Shown piece by piece: positions 7,300-16,561 of a DNA stretch of 32,911 nt (position 1 is the first letter of the stretch; the number at the start of each line of letters is the position of its first letter). The notes beneath the pieces were generated by a model. The model saw nothing but the letters and a program-made list of their open reading frames with translations. It was not told where the DNA came from and did no database searches. The DNA comes from Gammaproteobacteria bacterium (GTDB lineage Bacteria; Pseudomonadota; Gammaproteobacteria; Eutrophobiales; Eutrophobiaceae): NCBI GenBank assembly GCA_026710545.1, contig JAPOQU010000029.1:1-32911 (forward strand). The letters run 5' to 3'. The translations under genes and the position numbers were made by a program.

Positions 7300-9060
7300 A
7301 TGCGCAGCCATTATTGTGGACAACTGTCAGCCGGCATGATCGGCGAGCAGGTCGCGCTGTGCGGCTGGGTACACCGGCGCCGCGACCACGGCGGCGTGAT
7401 CTTCATTGACCTGCGCGACCGGGACGGTCTGGCCCAGGTTGTCTACGACCCCGACCGGGCCGAATCATTTGCGCTGGCCGAAACCCTCAGGAATGAATTC
7501 GTGATCCGTATCACCGGCCGGGTACGCAGGCGCCCTGAGGGCACGGTCAACCCGAACCTGCCGACCGGCGAAGTGGAAGTGCTGGGGCATACCCTGGAAA
7601 TATTGAACAAGGCCAAAACGCCGCCGTTCCAACTGGATGACGAAAATGTGCAGGATGATATCCGCCTGCGCTACCGCTACGTGGACCTGCGCAGGGAGGT
7701 GATGCAGGACAATATCAAATTGCGCAGCCGGGTTGCCCGGGCCATCCGCGATTTCCTTGACGGACACGGGTTTCTTGATATCGAGACCCCCGTCCTGACC
7801 AGGGCAACACCGGAGGGCGCCCGTGATTACCTGGTGCCGAGCCGGACCCAGCAGGGTGCGTTTTTTGCCCTGCCGCAATCGCCGCAACTGTTCAAACAGT
7901 TGCTGATGATGTCGGGCATGGACCGATACTACCAGATCGTGCGCTGTTTCCGTGACGAAGACCTGCGCGCGGACCGGCAACCGGAATTTACCCAGCTTGA
8001 TATGGAGATGTCGTTCGTCAACGAGGAAGATGTGCTGAATCTGGTGGAAGACATGATCCGCACCCTGTTCAGGCAGGTGAAAGACATCGAACTCGCCGAC
8101 CCGTTCCCGCGCATGACCTACGCCGAGGCCGTGCGCCGCTACGGCACGGACCGGCCCGATTTGCGCAACCCGCTGGAACTGGTGGAAGTGGGCGACCTGA
8201 TGAAGCAGGTGGAGTTCAAGGTGTTTTCCGGGCCCGCCAACCAGCCCCGCGGCCGGGTTGCCGCCCTGCGCCTGCCGGGCGGCAACGCACTGACGCGCAA
8301 GCAGATTGATGATTATACTGCCTATGTCGGCAAGTACGGCGCCAGGGGCCTGGCCTATATCAAGATCAACGATCTTGACAAGGGCAGCGCCGGCCTGCAG
8401 TCGCCCATCCTGAAGTTTTTGCCCGAGGATACGGTTCTTGCCGTACTGGAACGCAGCGGCGCGCAAACCGGCGACATTGTTTTCTTCGGTGCCGGCAAGG
8501 CGCGTATTGTCAACGACTCGCTCAATGCCCTGCGTACCGCGCTGGCGGAGGACCTGGGGCTGCTGCAGGGAGACTGGGCGCCGTTATGGGTAGTGGATTT
8601 CCCGCTGTTTGAATACAACGAGGCCGAGCAGCGCTGGGATTCGCTGCATCATCCCTTTACCGCGCCGCAGTCGGCGGAGCCGGGAGAGGACCTGCACGAA
8701 AACCTGTCACGGGCTTATGACCTGGTCCTGAACGGCCTGGAACTGGGAGGCGGTTCGATCCGTATCCACGACCCGGAACTGCAACTGAGAGTGCTGGCGT
8801 TGCTGGGCATCGACGAACAACAGGCGCGGGAGAAATTCGGTTTCCTCATAGACGCCTTGTCCTACGGCTGCCCGCCCCACGGCGGCATCGCCTTCGGCCT
8901 GGACCGCATCGTCATGATCATGGCAGGGGCCAAAGGGATCAGGGACGTTATTGCCTTTCCCAAGACCCAGACCGCCAGTTGCCTGCTGACGTCCGCCCCT
9001 GCGGGCGCAGCTCCGGAACAATTGCGTGAACTGGGTATCAGGCTTGTATATAATTCTTAA
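7300..9060 (+). CDS. aspS: Aspartyl-tRNA synthetase, probably non-discriminating
   Basis: This 586-residue class IIb synthetase charges tRNA-Asp with aspartate. An N-terminal OB-fold anticodon domain (1-105) is followed by the catalytic core. Motif 2 ([18 protein letters not shown]) begins near residue 217 and motif 3 ([10 protein letters not shown]) near 528, with the bacterial GAD insertion between. Length and start match the family (MRSHYCGQL). The anticodon domain reads RRRDHGG, with His30, and RRRPEG, with Gly81. In Pseudomonas aeruginosa the equivalent His and Gly are associated with relaxed specificity that also mischarges tRNA-Asn; E. coli has a Leu at the first position. I infer the same here, which would need GatCAB elsewhere in the genome. 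It is the last gene of the fmdB-DUF502-aspS group. Confidence 0.98.
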   Translation: MRSHYCGQLSAGMIGEQVALCGWVHRRRDHGGVIFIDLRDRDGLAQVVYDPDRAESFALAETLRNEFVIRITGRVRRRPEGTVNPNLPTGEVEVLGHTLEILNKAKTPPFQLDDENVQDDIRLRYRYVDLRREVMQDNIKLRSRVARAIRDFLDGHGFLDIETPVLTRATPEGARDYLVPSRTQQGAFFALPQSPQLFKQLLMMSGMDRYYQIVRCFRDEDLRADRQPEFTQLDMEMSFVNEEDVLNLVEDMIRTLFRQVKDIELADPFPRMTYAEAVRRYGTDRPDLRNPLELVEVGDLMKQVEFKVFSGPANQPRGRVAALRLPGGNALTRKQIDDYTAYVGKYGARGLAYIKINDLDKGSAGLQSPILKFLPEDTVLAVLERSGAQTGDIVFFGAGKARIVNDSLNALRTALAEDLGLLQGDWAPLWVVDFPLFEYNEAEQRWDSLHHPFTAPQSAEPGEDLHENLSRAYDLVLNGLELGGGSIRIHDPELQLRVLALLGIDEQQAREKFGFLIDALSYGCPPHGGIAFGLDRIVMIMAGAKGIRDVIAFPKTQTASCLLTSAPAGAAPEQLRELGIRLVYNS

Positions 9061-9095
9061 GGAACTTCTGATTATAGGTAACGACACAAATCGCG

Positions 9096-9137
9096 CCCCG
9101 TTCGTCATTCCCGCGCAGGCGGGAATGACGAACGGGG
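9096..9137. repeat. dRS3/REP-like perfect hairpin with 19-bp stem
   Basis: The arms 9096-9114 and 9119-9137 are exact reverse complements separated by the tetraloop GCAG. The core matches ATTCCC-N8-GGGAAT, the pattern named dRS3 in Neisseria and common as dispersed repeats in other proteobacteria. A partial third copy (GGAATGACGAAC) follows at 9141-9152. There is no T-run, so it is not a classical terminator, although it could protect the aspS mRNA 3' end. It lies at the junction between aspS and the accessory block. Confidence 0.85.
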
Positions 9138-9153
9138 GCAGGAATGACGAACC

Positions 9154-12100
9154 ATGATACGGCAGTCCATCATTATGCTTATTCTGCTTGCTTCCGGCCT
9201 GGTAAGCCACGTCGGGCAGGCCGCGGACCGGGCCGCCGCCGCAGCACAACAGGCAGCCGAGGTGGCGGAACAGGAACCCGGGCAGCAGGATGAAACGCGG
9301 GAGTCGCGACAGGATGCCGACCGGACTGCAGGGCGCGAGCAACCGCCGCCCGACGCGGAAGCCGATGCAGAAACCAGCGCAGAAGTTGCGCAACCGGCGC
9401 TTACGGAGGCAACAGAAGAAATCATCGTCACCGGCTCGCGCATCCGCCGCGATGCGTTCTCATCGGCCTTGCCGGTGACGGTCATCACCAGCGAGAGCGC
9501 CACCCTCGCGGGCATGGCCAATACCGCGGAGATCCTGCAAACCAGCGCCCTGGCTTCCGGCACACAGGTCGACAACACTTTCGGGGGCTTCGTGGTCTCC
9601 GGCGGTCCGGGCGTCAACACGTTCGGCCTGCGCAGTCTGGATCCGGGCCGCACCCTGATCCTGGTGAACGGCCGGCGCTTCACGCCGGCGGGCACCCGCG
9701 GCCGGGTCAACAGCGTGGACCTGAACTCGATCCCGGACGTCGCCATCGACCGGATCGAAATCCTCAAGGACGGCGCCTCCTCCATCTACGGCGCCGATGC
9801 CATCGCCGGTGTGGTGAACATCATCACCAGGAAACGCTTCGATGACGTTATCCTGGAAGGTTACTACCAGGATGAACTTGACTACGGCTCCGTGAGCGGG
9901 CTGTTCGGCAAGACCTGGGACCGCGGCTACATCGACGCCGCGGTCGAATTCTCGAGCCTGGGGCCGGTGGGGCGGGACGAACAGGATTACAGTTTCTGCG
10001 ACGAGCGCCCGCTGACCGACGGAGGAATCCATCCTTCGATTCTTGCGCCCACGCGCGGCCGTTGCTTCGGCTCGGTATTCGGTTACGTGAACGTGTACGG
10101 ACTCGGCCCGGTGACCTCCCTGGTACGCGATCCGGGCGCCGACCTTGCCGGGACCGGCCTGCCCTGGCGCAGACTGGGCGTCAGGGACGGCGAGGAAGTC
10201 CCGGAAGAAGGATACCGGGACGACCGCAGCTGGGGCGCGGAGCACCTGATACCGGACCGCCGGCGCATCCAGGCCTACAGTGACGGACTGCTGGATTTCG
10301 ACCTGGGCGGCCTGCTGGGCACGGTCAGTGCCGGCTACGAGTTTTATTTCACGCACCGCGATGAAAGCTACAACAGCGGATACCGGCAACTCTTTCCCTA
10401 CGTTGACCCTGCCAACCCGACCAACCCGTTCGGCATTATCGGAGGCATCGCCCAGCCGGTGGTGATGAGCTATAACCTGCTGGACCCGGAAACAGAAGTG
10501 AAGAACGATGTGGGTGCGTTGCGCCTGGGCCTGGAAGGGGACCTGGGCGAGTTCAGCTGGAAGGCAGACGGCGGTTATTCCTGGAGCCGGGGCGAGTGGA
10601 CCTACGATGTCTGGCTGAAGGACAAGGTGGCGCGCGCCATGTCAGCCGGGCTCGGGCCGGACGGGAACCTTCAATGTGTCCTGCATCCGGGCCAACTGCT
10701 GTCCGGCGCCAATTTTGAAGGCGCCGTAGTGAGCCGCATCCTGGCCGCAGGCCCCGACCCGGATTGCGTGCCCCTGAACCTGTTCAGCGAGGATGCCTTG
10801 CGGCGCGGCGAGATCCCGCCGGAGGCGGCGGATTATATCCGTGACCGGCAGAAAATCAAGACCGCGTATGATCTCTGGACCGCGGCATTTTCCATGGAGG
10901 GGCGCGTGTTCGATATGCCCGCCGGCGAGGCGCGCGCGGTAGTCGGCATGGACTGGCGCCGCCGCAGCCTGAACGACCGTCCTCCCCCGGCGGCGGTGGA
11001 AGACAACCAATGGGGGTTCACCTCGTCCGGGATTACCACGGGCGCCGACCGGGTGATAGAAGGCTATACGGAGGTGGAAGCGCCGCTGCTCTCGGGCGTC
11101 AAGCTGGGCGGCGTCAGCGTGGCGGAGGAACTCACGGTGAACGGCTCCTTTCGATATACCCACTACAGTTCCTACGGCAGCGATACCACCTGGCGCCTGC
11201 TGTTCAATTACGCGGTCAATCCCGTGTTGCGCCTGCGCTCGTCGCTGGGCACCTCGTTTCGCGCGCCGGCGCTGTACCACCTGAACCTGGCGCCGGTAAC
11301 CGGATTTGTCGCTTCCAGGGCAGACCCCTGTGACCGGTTCCGCGACCCGTCCCAGGACCTGGACCCAACCAGCAACCAGTACCGCAACTGTGAGGCGTTG
11401 GAGAACCAGGGTGCCATACCTCCCGACTATGCCGCCGCCTCGACCATCCGGGTTGCATCGGGAGGCAATCCCGATCTTGAGGCAGAGACCTCGGACTCAT
11501 GGACCCTGGGATTTATTCTGACACCGGACCTGGCCGGCCGCTTTCCGGCCCTCGGCCTTAACCTGAGCGTTGCCTTCGATTACTATGACATCGACCTCAA
11601 GAACTCCATCTCCCGACTCGGCGCCGGCGAGATCCTGTCCCGTTGTTACAATTCCCTGAATTTCAGCGCCGAGGAATGCGACCTGGTCGGCGATCGCAAC
11701 CCGAACGGGGCGCTTACCGGCGTCAACTCCTCGTACATCAACGTCGCGGTAGAGCGCTCCCTGGGGTATGACATCACCGTGCGCGCGGACCGCGAGTTCT
11801 CGTTCGGCGACCTCAGCGTGGATATCCTGGCCACGCGCCTGCTGGCGTACCAGTATGGACTGGGCGATGAGAAACCGACCGATTACGCGGGCAGGCATGC
11901 TTACGCGAGCTGGCGCGGCGAGGCGGACATGCGCTTCCAGTGGCGCGATTTCACCTTCATCTGGACCACGGACTACGTCGGCGCCACCGATGAGGAACCC
12001 GTATACGCATTGCCGGAAGATGAATCCGTCACCAACATTGCTGAAGCAGACGATAAGTTCTTCCACAACCTGTCGATCCGTTACCGCGACCCGAAGCGGC

Positions 12101-12285
12101 GCTTCCAGGTGATCGTCGGCGTGCGCAACGTCTTCGACGTGTCGCCGCCGGTAGTGGGGTGGAGCGGGTTCAGCCCGTCCACCGGAACGGCTGTCGGCTA
12201 TAATATCCCCCTGGGCGCCGGCTACAGTTTGTTTGACCGCAGGATTTTCGCCTCATTCAGTTATGATCTCTCCTCGCTGTTCTGA
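9154..12285 (+). CDS. TonB-dependent receptor with long N-terminal linker, probable peptide or large-substrate importer
   Basis: A 1043-residue outer-membrane receptor. The signal peptide is residues 1-23 (MLILLASGLVSHVGQA). A hydrophilic Ala/Gln/Glu/Asp-rich linker (about 25-87) precedes the TonB box EEIIVTGSRIRR (88-99). The plug follows (SLDPGRTLILVNGRR, DRIEILKDGASSIYGADA, GVVNIITRKR), then a long barrel ending FASFSYDLSSLF. The receptor class with 'VTGSRIRR' and a 'LVNGRR...PAG' plug is large and often lies beside peptidases. Here an S9 peptidase gene follows immediately, which suggests peptide or depsipeptide uptake, by inference from context only. The ATG at 9154 lies just after the hairpin repeat; AGGA at 9140-9143, inside the partial repeat copy, is the only visible ribosome site. 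A T-tailed palindrome at 12298 could end the transcript. Confidence 0.93.
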   Translation: MIRQSIIMLILLASGLVSHVGQAADRAAAAAQQAAEVAEQEPGQQDETRESRQDADRTAGREQPPPDAEADAETSAEVAQPALTEATEEIIVTGSRIRRDAFSSALPVTVITSESATLAGMANTAEILQTSALASGTQVDNTFGGFVVSGGPGVNTFGLRSLDPGRTLILVNGRRFTPAGTRGRVNSVDLNSIPDVAIDRIEILKDGASSIYGADAIAGVVNIITRKRFDDVILEGYYQDELDYGSVSGLFGKTWDRGYIDAAVEFSSLGPVGRDEQDYSFCDERPLTDGGIHPSILAPTRGRCFGSVFGYVNVYGLGPVTSLVRDPGADLAGTGLPWRRLGVRDGEEVPEEGYRDDRSWGAEHLIPDRRRIQAYSDGLLDFDLGGLLGTVSAGYEFYFTHRDESYNSGYRQLFPYVDPANPTNPFGIIGGIAQPVVMSYNLLDPETEVKNDVGALRLGLEGDLGEFSWKADGGYSWSRGEWTYDVWLKDKVARAMSAGLGPDGNLQCVLHPGQLLSGANFEGAVVSRILAAGPDPDCVPLNLFSEDALRRGEIPPEAADYIRDRQKIKTAYDLWTAAFSMEGRVFDMPAGEARAVVGMDWRRRSLNDRPPPAAVEDNQWGFTSSGITTGADRVIEGYTEVEAPLLSGVKLGGVSVAEELTVNGSFRYTHYSSYGSDTTWRLLFNYAVNPVLRLRSSLGTSFRAPALYHLNLAPVTGFVASRADPCDRFRDPSQDLDPTSNQYRNCEALENQGAIPPDYAAASTIRVASGGNPDLEAETSDSWTLGFILTPDLAGRFPALGLNLSVAFDYYDIDLKNSISRLGAGEILSRCYNSLNFSAEECDLVGDRNPNGALTGVNSSYINVAVERSLGYDITVRADREFSFGDLSVDILATRLLAYQYGLGDEKPTDYAGRHAYASWRGEADMRFQWRDFTFIWTTDYVGATDEEPVYALPEDESVTNIAEADDKFFHNLSIRYRDPKRRFQVIVGVRNVFDVSPPVVGWSGFSPSTGTAVGYNIPLGAGYSLFDRRIFASFSYDLSSLF

Positions 12286-12297
12286 CCCCGGCACGTC

Positions 12298-12327
12298 GGG
12301 GACAGATTTCAAATCTGTCCCCTTTTT
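12298..12327 (+). terminator. Palindrome with T-run, possible intrinsic terminator (first of two tandem palindromes)
   Basis: A 12-base arm GGGGACAGATTT (12298-12309) and its exact complement (12311-12322) surround one C. The practical hairpin has about 11 pairs with a 3-base loop. TTTTT follows at 12323-12327, as in a Rho-independent terminator. It starts 13 bases after the stop of the TonB receptor, so it may end or attenuate that transcript before the peptidase gene. The same sequence belongs to a repeat family, since a near-copy lies at 12347-12371. Confidence 0.6.
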
Positions 12328-12331
12328 GCTC

Positions 12332-14407
12332 GTGTTTGGGCCGGTTGGGGACAGGTTTGAAACCTGTTCCCGTTGCTTCCGGAAACCTGTCCTGTTTTTC
12401 TTCGCCTGTCTCCTGTCCTGTCCGCTGTTCGCAGCCGAGCCACCGACCCTGGAAGAGTTCGCCATGCGGCCCCTGGTGCGCGACGTTGACCTGTCCCCTT
12501 CCGGCGAGCACATGGCGATCATGCGTCTGCCCGGCCCCGGACAGAATTACGTTGTGGACATCTATGAGACCGCGCACCTGGATAAGGACCCGTACACACT
12601 GGGCGCGGAACACATGGACATCGTCGGGGTAAACTGGGCCAATGACGAACGTCTGCTGATCCGCACGCGCCAGCCGGTGGAGGTGCCGGGACGGCGCATC
12701 GGTTACAACAGGGCGGGCATCGGCGCGGCCGGCAAGGTCAAGACCTATGCCTGGAAACTGCTGTCCGTGGGAGTTGACGGTGGGCGCTGGGTGGAACTGC
12801 CGAGCAAGAATAACATCACGCGTTTCGCGTTCGAGACCTATGTGCAGCGCCTGTTCAGTCCCCGGGTGGTGTCGCGCCTTCCCGCAGAGGAGGACTGGGT
12901 GTTGATTGAGTGGTTGAATTCCGAGGAGAGCGGCACCGAGGTGTTCAAGGTGAACGTCAACAACGGCCAGCCACACCCGGTCTTCAAGTTCTCGGCAGAC
13001 TATTTCGGCTACGAGTTCGACAAGGACGGAAATGCTCGCGTGCGCAGCCGCGCCAACCGTCACGACAACACCATCACCATGCAGATCCGGACCGGAACAG
13101 ACAGCGACTGGAGCGCCTGGACCGACTGGCTGACCTGGGACGTGGACGAGGACCGCTACGTGGAAATACTGGGCTTCGAACCACCGGACTACAACCAGGC
13201 GTATGTATTGTGGGCAAAAGATCGCGACACGGAAGGTATCTACCTGTTCGATATGGAGCGCCCGCAGTCCGACCCCGAACTGTTGTTCGCGATCAACCGC
13301 TATGATGCCAGGGACATTGTCAGGGCCTGCATCTCGCAGGAGTGCGTGGACGGTGATGAGGACCCGCAACTGGTGGGATTCTCGTATGTAGGTGACGCAC
13401 ACACCGTTCATTATATCGACGAATCCGCCGCGGCCCTGCAACAGTCCATCGACGCGACCCTGCCGCCGGGCAACTTCAACAGCATCCATGACCGGGCGGC
13501 GCAGGACAAGTACATCATTATCCATTCCATGGGGCCGCGGGAACCAGGCCGTTACTACCTGCTGCGGGACAAATCCCGTATCCAGCTCCTGGGCAAGGCT
13601 TCCCCCATCGAACCGGAACAACTGGGCGAACGCAAGTCCATCTGGTACGAGGCCCGGGACGGCATGAAGATCAACGCGGTGCTGACGCTACCCACTACCG
13701 GCGAGCCGCCGTACCCGGCCATTGCACATCCCCACGGCGGACCGCGCAGCCGCGATTCGTTGTTTTGGAACTCGTCCTTCTGGGATGAGTGGCCGCAGTT
13801 GCTGGCGACCCGCGGCTACGCCGTGCTGCAGCCCAACTTCCGCGGTTCCACCGGCTTCGGCTTCGACTATTACACGGCCGGGAACAAAGAGTGGGGCTAC
13901 AAGATGCAGGACGACGTGGACGACGGCATGCAATACCTGGTGGAGCAAGGCATTGCCGACCCGGAGAGAATGGCCATCTTCGGCTGGAGCTACGGCGGCT
14001 ACTCGGCGATGGTTGGTTCCATGCGCACTCCCAATATCTACCGTTGCGCGATTCCCGGCGCCGGGGTCAGCAGCATGAAACTGATCGAAAAGGACACCTG
14101 GTATTACCGTTTCCGGGACGTCATCCAGAAATGGCGCGGCGGGTTGTCGCCGATACAGAACATGGATGCCGTCAACGTGCCCGTATTGCTGGTACACGGC
14201 GACCGCGACCTGATCGTCCCGATCAAGCACAGCGACCTGTTCGCCCTGGAACTGAAAAAACGCGGCAAGCCCTACAAATACCTGAAGCTGGTGGATGCGG
14301 CGCACACGGTCGACACCCTGTACTACCGGCACTACCTGGAGTTCTACCGGACGCTGCTTGATTTTCTGGCCGACGACTGCGGGATACAGGCGGGGATTAC
14401 GAATTAG
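12332..14407 (+). CDS. S9 family (prolyl oligopeptidase-type) peptidase, probably secreted
   Basis: A serine peptidase of the dipeptidyl-aminopeptidase / acylaminoacyl-peptidase group (COG1506). An N-terminal beta-propeller of about 400 residues is followed by an alpha/beta-hydrolase domain with AHPHGGPRSRD (oxyanion region) and GWSYGGYSAM. With the start used here the triad is Ser553, Asp626 (HGDRDLIVP) and His658 (DAAHTVD). A hydrophobic stretch FFFACLLSCPLFAAE near the N-terminus looks like a signal peptide cleaved after FAA, so it should act in the periplasm or outside. The start is uncertain: the frame is open back to TTG 12233, inside the upstream receptor gene, and passes through two palindromic repeats. 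GTG 12332 and TTG 12326 leave a plausible 35-residue signal peptide, but none has a good ribosome site. It probably trims peptides delivered by the adjacent receptor. Confidence 0.9.
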   Translation: MFGPVGDRFETCSRCFRKPVLFFFACLLSCPLFAAEPPTLEEFAMRPLVRDVDLSPSGEHMAIMRLPGPGQNYVVDIYETAHLDKDPYTLGAEHMDIVGVNWANDERLLIRTRQPVEVPGRRIGYNRAGIGAAGKVKTYAWKLLSVGVDGGRWVELPSKNNITRFAFETYVQRLFSPRVVSRLPAEEDWVLIEWLNSEESGTEVFKVNVNNGQPHPVFKFSADYFGYEFDKDGNARVRSRANRHDNTITMQIRTGTDSDWSAWTDWLTWDVDEDRYVEILGFEPPDYNQAYVLWAKDRDTEGIYLFDMERPQSDPELLFAINRYDARDIVRACISQECVDGDEDPQLVGFSYVGDAHTVHYIDESAAALQQSIDATLPPGNFNSIHDRAAQDKYIIIHSMGPREPGRYYLLRDKSRIQLLGKASPIEPEQLGERKSIWYEARDGMKINAVLTLPTTGEPPYPAIAHPHGGPRSRDSLFWNSSFWDEWPQLLATRGYAVLQPNFRGSTGFGFDYYTAGNKEWGYKMQDDVDDGMQYLVEQGIADPERMAIFGWSYGGYSAMVGSMRTPNIYRCAIPGAGVSSMKLIEKDTWYYRFRDVIQKWRGGLSPIQNMDAVNVPVLLVHGDRDLIVPIKHSDLFALELKKRGKPYKYLKLVDAAHTVDTLYYRHYLEFYRTLLDFLADDCGIQAGITN
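12347..12371. repeat. Second copy of the GGGGACAG palindrome
   Basis: GGGGACAGGTTT (12347-12358) and AAACCTGTTCCC (12360-12371) pair with a single G-T mismatch around a central G. Compared with the copy at 12298-12322, the compensatory changes at one stem position keep the pairing, as expected for a structured repeat. A further half copy (AAACCTGTCC, 12383-12392) lies inside the signal-peptide coding sequence of the next gene. Confidence 0.75.
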
Positions 14408-14427
14408 GAATTAAAACCCCGCTTGCC

Positions 14428-14448
14428 CAGGAGGCAATTTGCCTCCTG
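14428..14448. terminator. Short perfect palindrome after the peptidase gene, weak terminator candidate
   Basis: CAGGAGGCAA and TTGCCTCCTG are exact complements around a single T, so about 8 pairs can form with a 5-base loop. It begins 20 bases after the stop of the peptidase gene. No T-run follows, so termination is uncertain. Confidence 0.4.
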
Positions 14449-14542
14449 CCCTGAATATCTTGATTTAGGGTAACTGATAAACTAGGATTCCAGTGTAAAT
14501 AACCCACTCGCCTTTGGGCATGTAGTGATCAGGGAACAGGAC

Positions 14543-15649
14543 ATGCCGCCATCCGGAGGCCGAGGTTCCGGAGATATGCAGACTGCCATAACCACCCAGG
14601 ATTATCGACTGCCGCCGGAGCAGGTGCCGGAAACTGTTGTCGAAACGCTCGGCCGGGATGAACGGGACGAGTGCATCAGGCAGATTAAATGTCTGTTGCG
14701 GGAACACAATGCCGTGCTGGTCGCCCATTACTACACGGATCCGGACCTGCAGTTGCTGGCGGATGAGACGGGCGGCCACGTTTCCGATTCCCTGGACATG
14801 GCCCGCTTCGGCCACGAATCCGACGCCGATACCCTGGTAGTCTGCGGCGTGCGCTTCATGGGCGAAACCGCAAAGATCCTGAACCCGGAAAAACGGGTGC
14901 TGATGCCGGACCTGCACGCGGATTGTTCCCTGGACCTGGGCTGTCCCGGCGACGAATTCACGGCCTTTTGCGACCGCCACCCGGACCACACCGTGGTGGT
15001 CTATGCCAATACCAGCGCTGCGGTCAAGGCGCGTGCCGACTGGATGGTCACCTCCGGCAGCGCGGTGGATGTGGTCAGGCACCTGGCGGAGCGGGGGGAA
15101 AAGATCATCTGGGCGCCCGACAAGTATCTGGGGGAATACGTGCAGGCGCAGTCCGGCGCCGACATGGTGTTGTGGCAGGGCAGTTGCATCGTCCACGAAG
15201 AGTTCAAGGGCAGGGAGCTTGAGGAGTTGAAACAGCAACACCCCGGCGCCAGGGTGCTGGTTCACCCGGAATCACCTGCACCGGTCATCGCCCAGGCCGA
15301 CGTGGTCAGTTCCACCACGGGCATTATCAAGGCGGCCAGGGAACTGGACGCCGACACCTTCATCGTGGCGACCGACAGGGGTATCTTCTACAAAATGCAA
15401 CAGGCGGCCCCTGACAAAACCTTCATCGAAGCGCCGACCGCCGGCAGGGGCGCAACCTGCAAGAGCTGCGGTCACTGCCCCTGGATGGCCATGAACAGCC
15501 TGACAAAACTGCAGACAACGCTCGAATCCGGCGCAAATGAAGTTTTTGTCGATGCGGATGTCATCCGGCGCGCCAGGCTGCCCATCAAACGCCTGCTCGA
15601 TTTTGCCGCACAACGTAAACAGCCCGTCTACGGGCGTAATGATGCCTGA
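14543..15649 (+). CDS. nadA: Quinolinate synthase A
   Basis: Condenses iminoaspartate with dihydroxyacetone phosphate to quinolinate in de novo NAD synthesis, using a [4Fe-4S] cluster. The triplicated NadA fold is evident: [20 protein letters not shown] (YYT substrate motif), [39 protein letters not shown], and a final [16 protein letters not shown]. By homology to E. coli the cluster ligands are Cys101, Cys215 and Cys312, the last of the CxxCxxC group. I chose ATG 14543, which has AGGG eight bases upstream. ATG 14576 ([10 protein letters not shown]) and GTG 14525 are also possible. No nadB or nadC is adjacent. It lies at the end of the accessory block just before yebC. Confidence 0.97.
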   Translation: MPPSGGRGSGDMQTAITTQDYRLPPEQVPETVVETLGRDERDECIRQIKCLLREHNAVLVAHYYTDPDLQLLADETGGHVSDSLDMARFGHESDADTLVVCGVRFMGETAKILNPEKRVLMPDLHADCSLDLGCPGDEFTAFCDRHPDHTVVVYANTSAAVKARADWMVTSGSAVDVVRHLAERGEKIIWAPDKYLGEYVQAQSGADMVLWQGSCIVHEEFKGRELEELKQQHPGARVLVHPESPAPVIAQADVVSSTTGIIKAARELDADTFIVATDRGIFYKMQQAAPDKTFIEAPTAGRGATCKSCGHCPWMAMNSLTKLQTTLESGANEVFVDADVIRRARLPIKRLLDFAAQRKQPVYGRNDA

Positions 15650-15718
15650 CCGGACAACGGCCGTGCCGGGCGAAGTCAGTTAACGCGCGGCAGCCATTCC
15701 TGCTGACACGCATAAACT

Positions 15719-15746
15719 TTGTTGTGTCCTCGACAAGTGATAAAAT
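15719..15746 (+). promoter_or_regulatory. Candidate sigma-70 promoter for the yebC-ruvCAB cluster
   Basis: TTGTTG (15719-15724) and TAAAAT (15741-15746) are separated by 16 bases and lie about 30 bases ahead of the yebC start. Both hexamers are close to consensus. This is a pattern match only. Confidence 0.4.
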
Positions 15747-15776
15747 TCCGGGGAACAGAATACGGGATAAACAGGC

Positions 15777-16523
15777 ATGGCAGGACACAGCAAGTGGGCA
15801 AATATCCAGCACCGCAAGGGCAGGCAGGATGCCAAGCGGGGGAAATTATTCAGCAAATTGATTCGCGAGATCACGGTGTCCGCGCGCCTCGGCGGCGGCG
15901 ACCCTGACGGCAACCCCAGGCTGCGCGCCGCCATAGACAATGCCCTGGCCGGCAATATGCCCAAGGACACCATAGAGCGGGCGATAAAGCGGGGCGCGGG
16001 CGGAACGGAGGGAGAAAGCCTGGAAGAAGTACGTTACGAAGGCTATGGCCCGGGCGGCGTTGCCGTCATGGTCGACTGCATGACGGATAACCGCAACCGT
16101 ACCGTGGCAGAGGTGCGGCACGCCTTTACCAAGTGTGGCGGTAACCTGGGCACCGATGGTTCGGTGGCGTACCTGTTTTCCAAGGTCGGCCTGATATCCT
16201 ACCCGGACGGCACCGACGAGGACACGCTGCTGGAGGCGGCCCTGGATGCGGGTGCGGAGGATGTTGCCGGTAATGATGACGGTTCCATAGATGTATTGAC
16301 GAAGCCGGATGAATTTCTCGATGTAAAGGACAACCTGGTCGTGAACGGTTACCCGCCGGATACGGCAGAGATAACCATGCGCGCCGCAACCGGCAACTCA
16401 CTGGACCTGCAGGGCGCGCAGACCATGCTGCGGTTACTGGATACCCTGGAAGACCTGAACGATGTGCAAAAAGTGTATTCCAACGCAGAGATAGCCGATG
16501 AAATCCTGGCGCAACTCGATTAA
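15777..16523 (+). CDS. yebC: YebC/TACO1 family translation-associated protein
   Basis: The 248-residue product starts [20 protein letters not shown], the invariant opening of the family. It continues with [39 protein letters not shown] and [23 protein letters not shown], all family blocks. Members were long annotated as transcriptional regulators. The mitochondrial homologue TACO1 and more recent bacterial work point to a role in translation, helping ribosomes through proline-rich stretches. The length is typical. It sits 38 bases upstream of ruvC, the usual neighbour in gammaproteobacteria, and probably starts the operon. Confidence 0.97.
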   Translation: MAGHSKWANIQHRKGRQDAKRGKLFSKLIREITVSARLGGGDPDGNPRLRAAIDNALAGNMPKDTIERAIKRGAGGTEGESLEEVRYEGYGPGGVAVMVDCMTDNRNRTVAEVRHAFTKCGGNLGTDGSVAYLFSKVGLISYPDGTDEDTLLEAALDAGAEDVAGNDDGSIDVLTKPDEFLDVKDNLVVNGYPPDTAEITMRAATGNSLDLQGAQTMLRLLDTLEDLNDVQKVYSNAEIADEILAQLD

Positions 16524-16561
16524 CAAGGCTTATTCATGTATGGCAGGTGAAGCGGTGAGAC

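Noticed and set aside
12257..13621. 454-codon - strand frame opposite the peptidase gene
   Set aside because: It is the complement of a clear S9 peptidase with an intact catalytic triad; long antisense frames are expected at this GC content.
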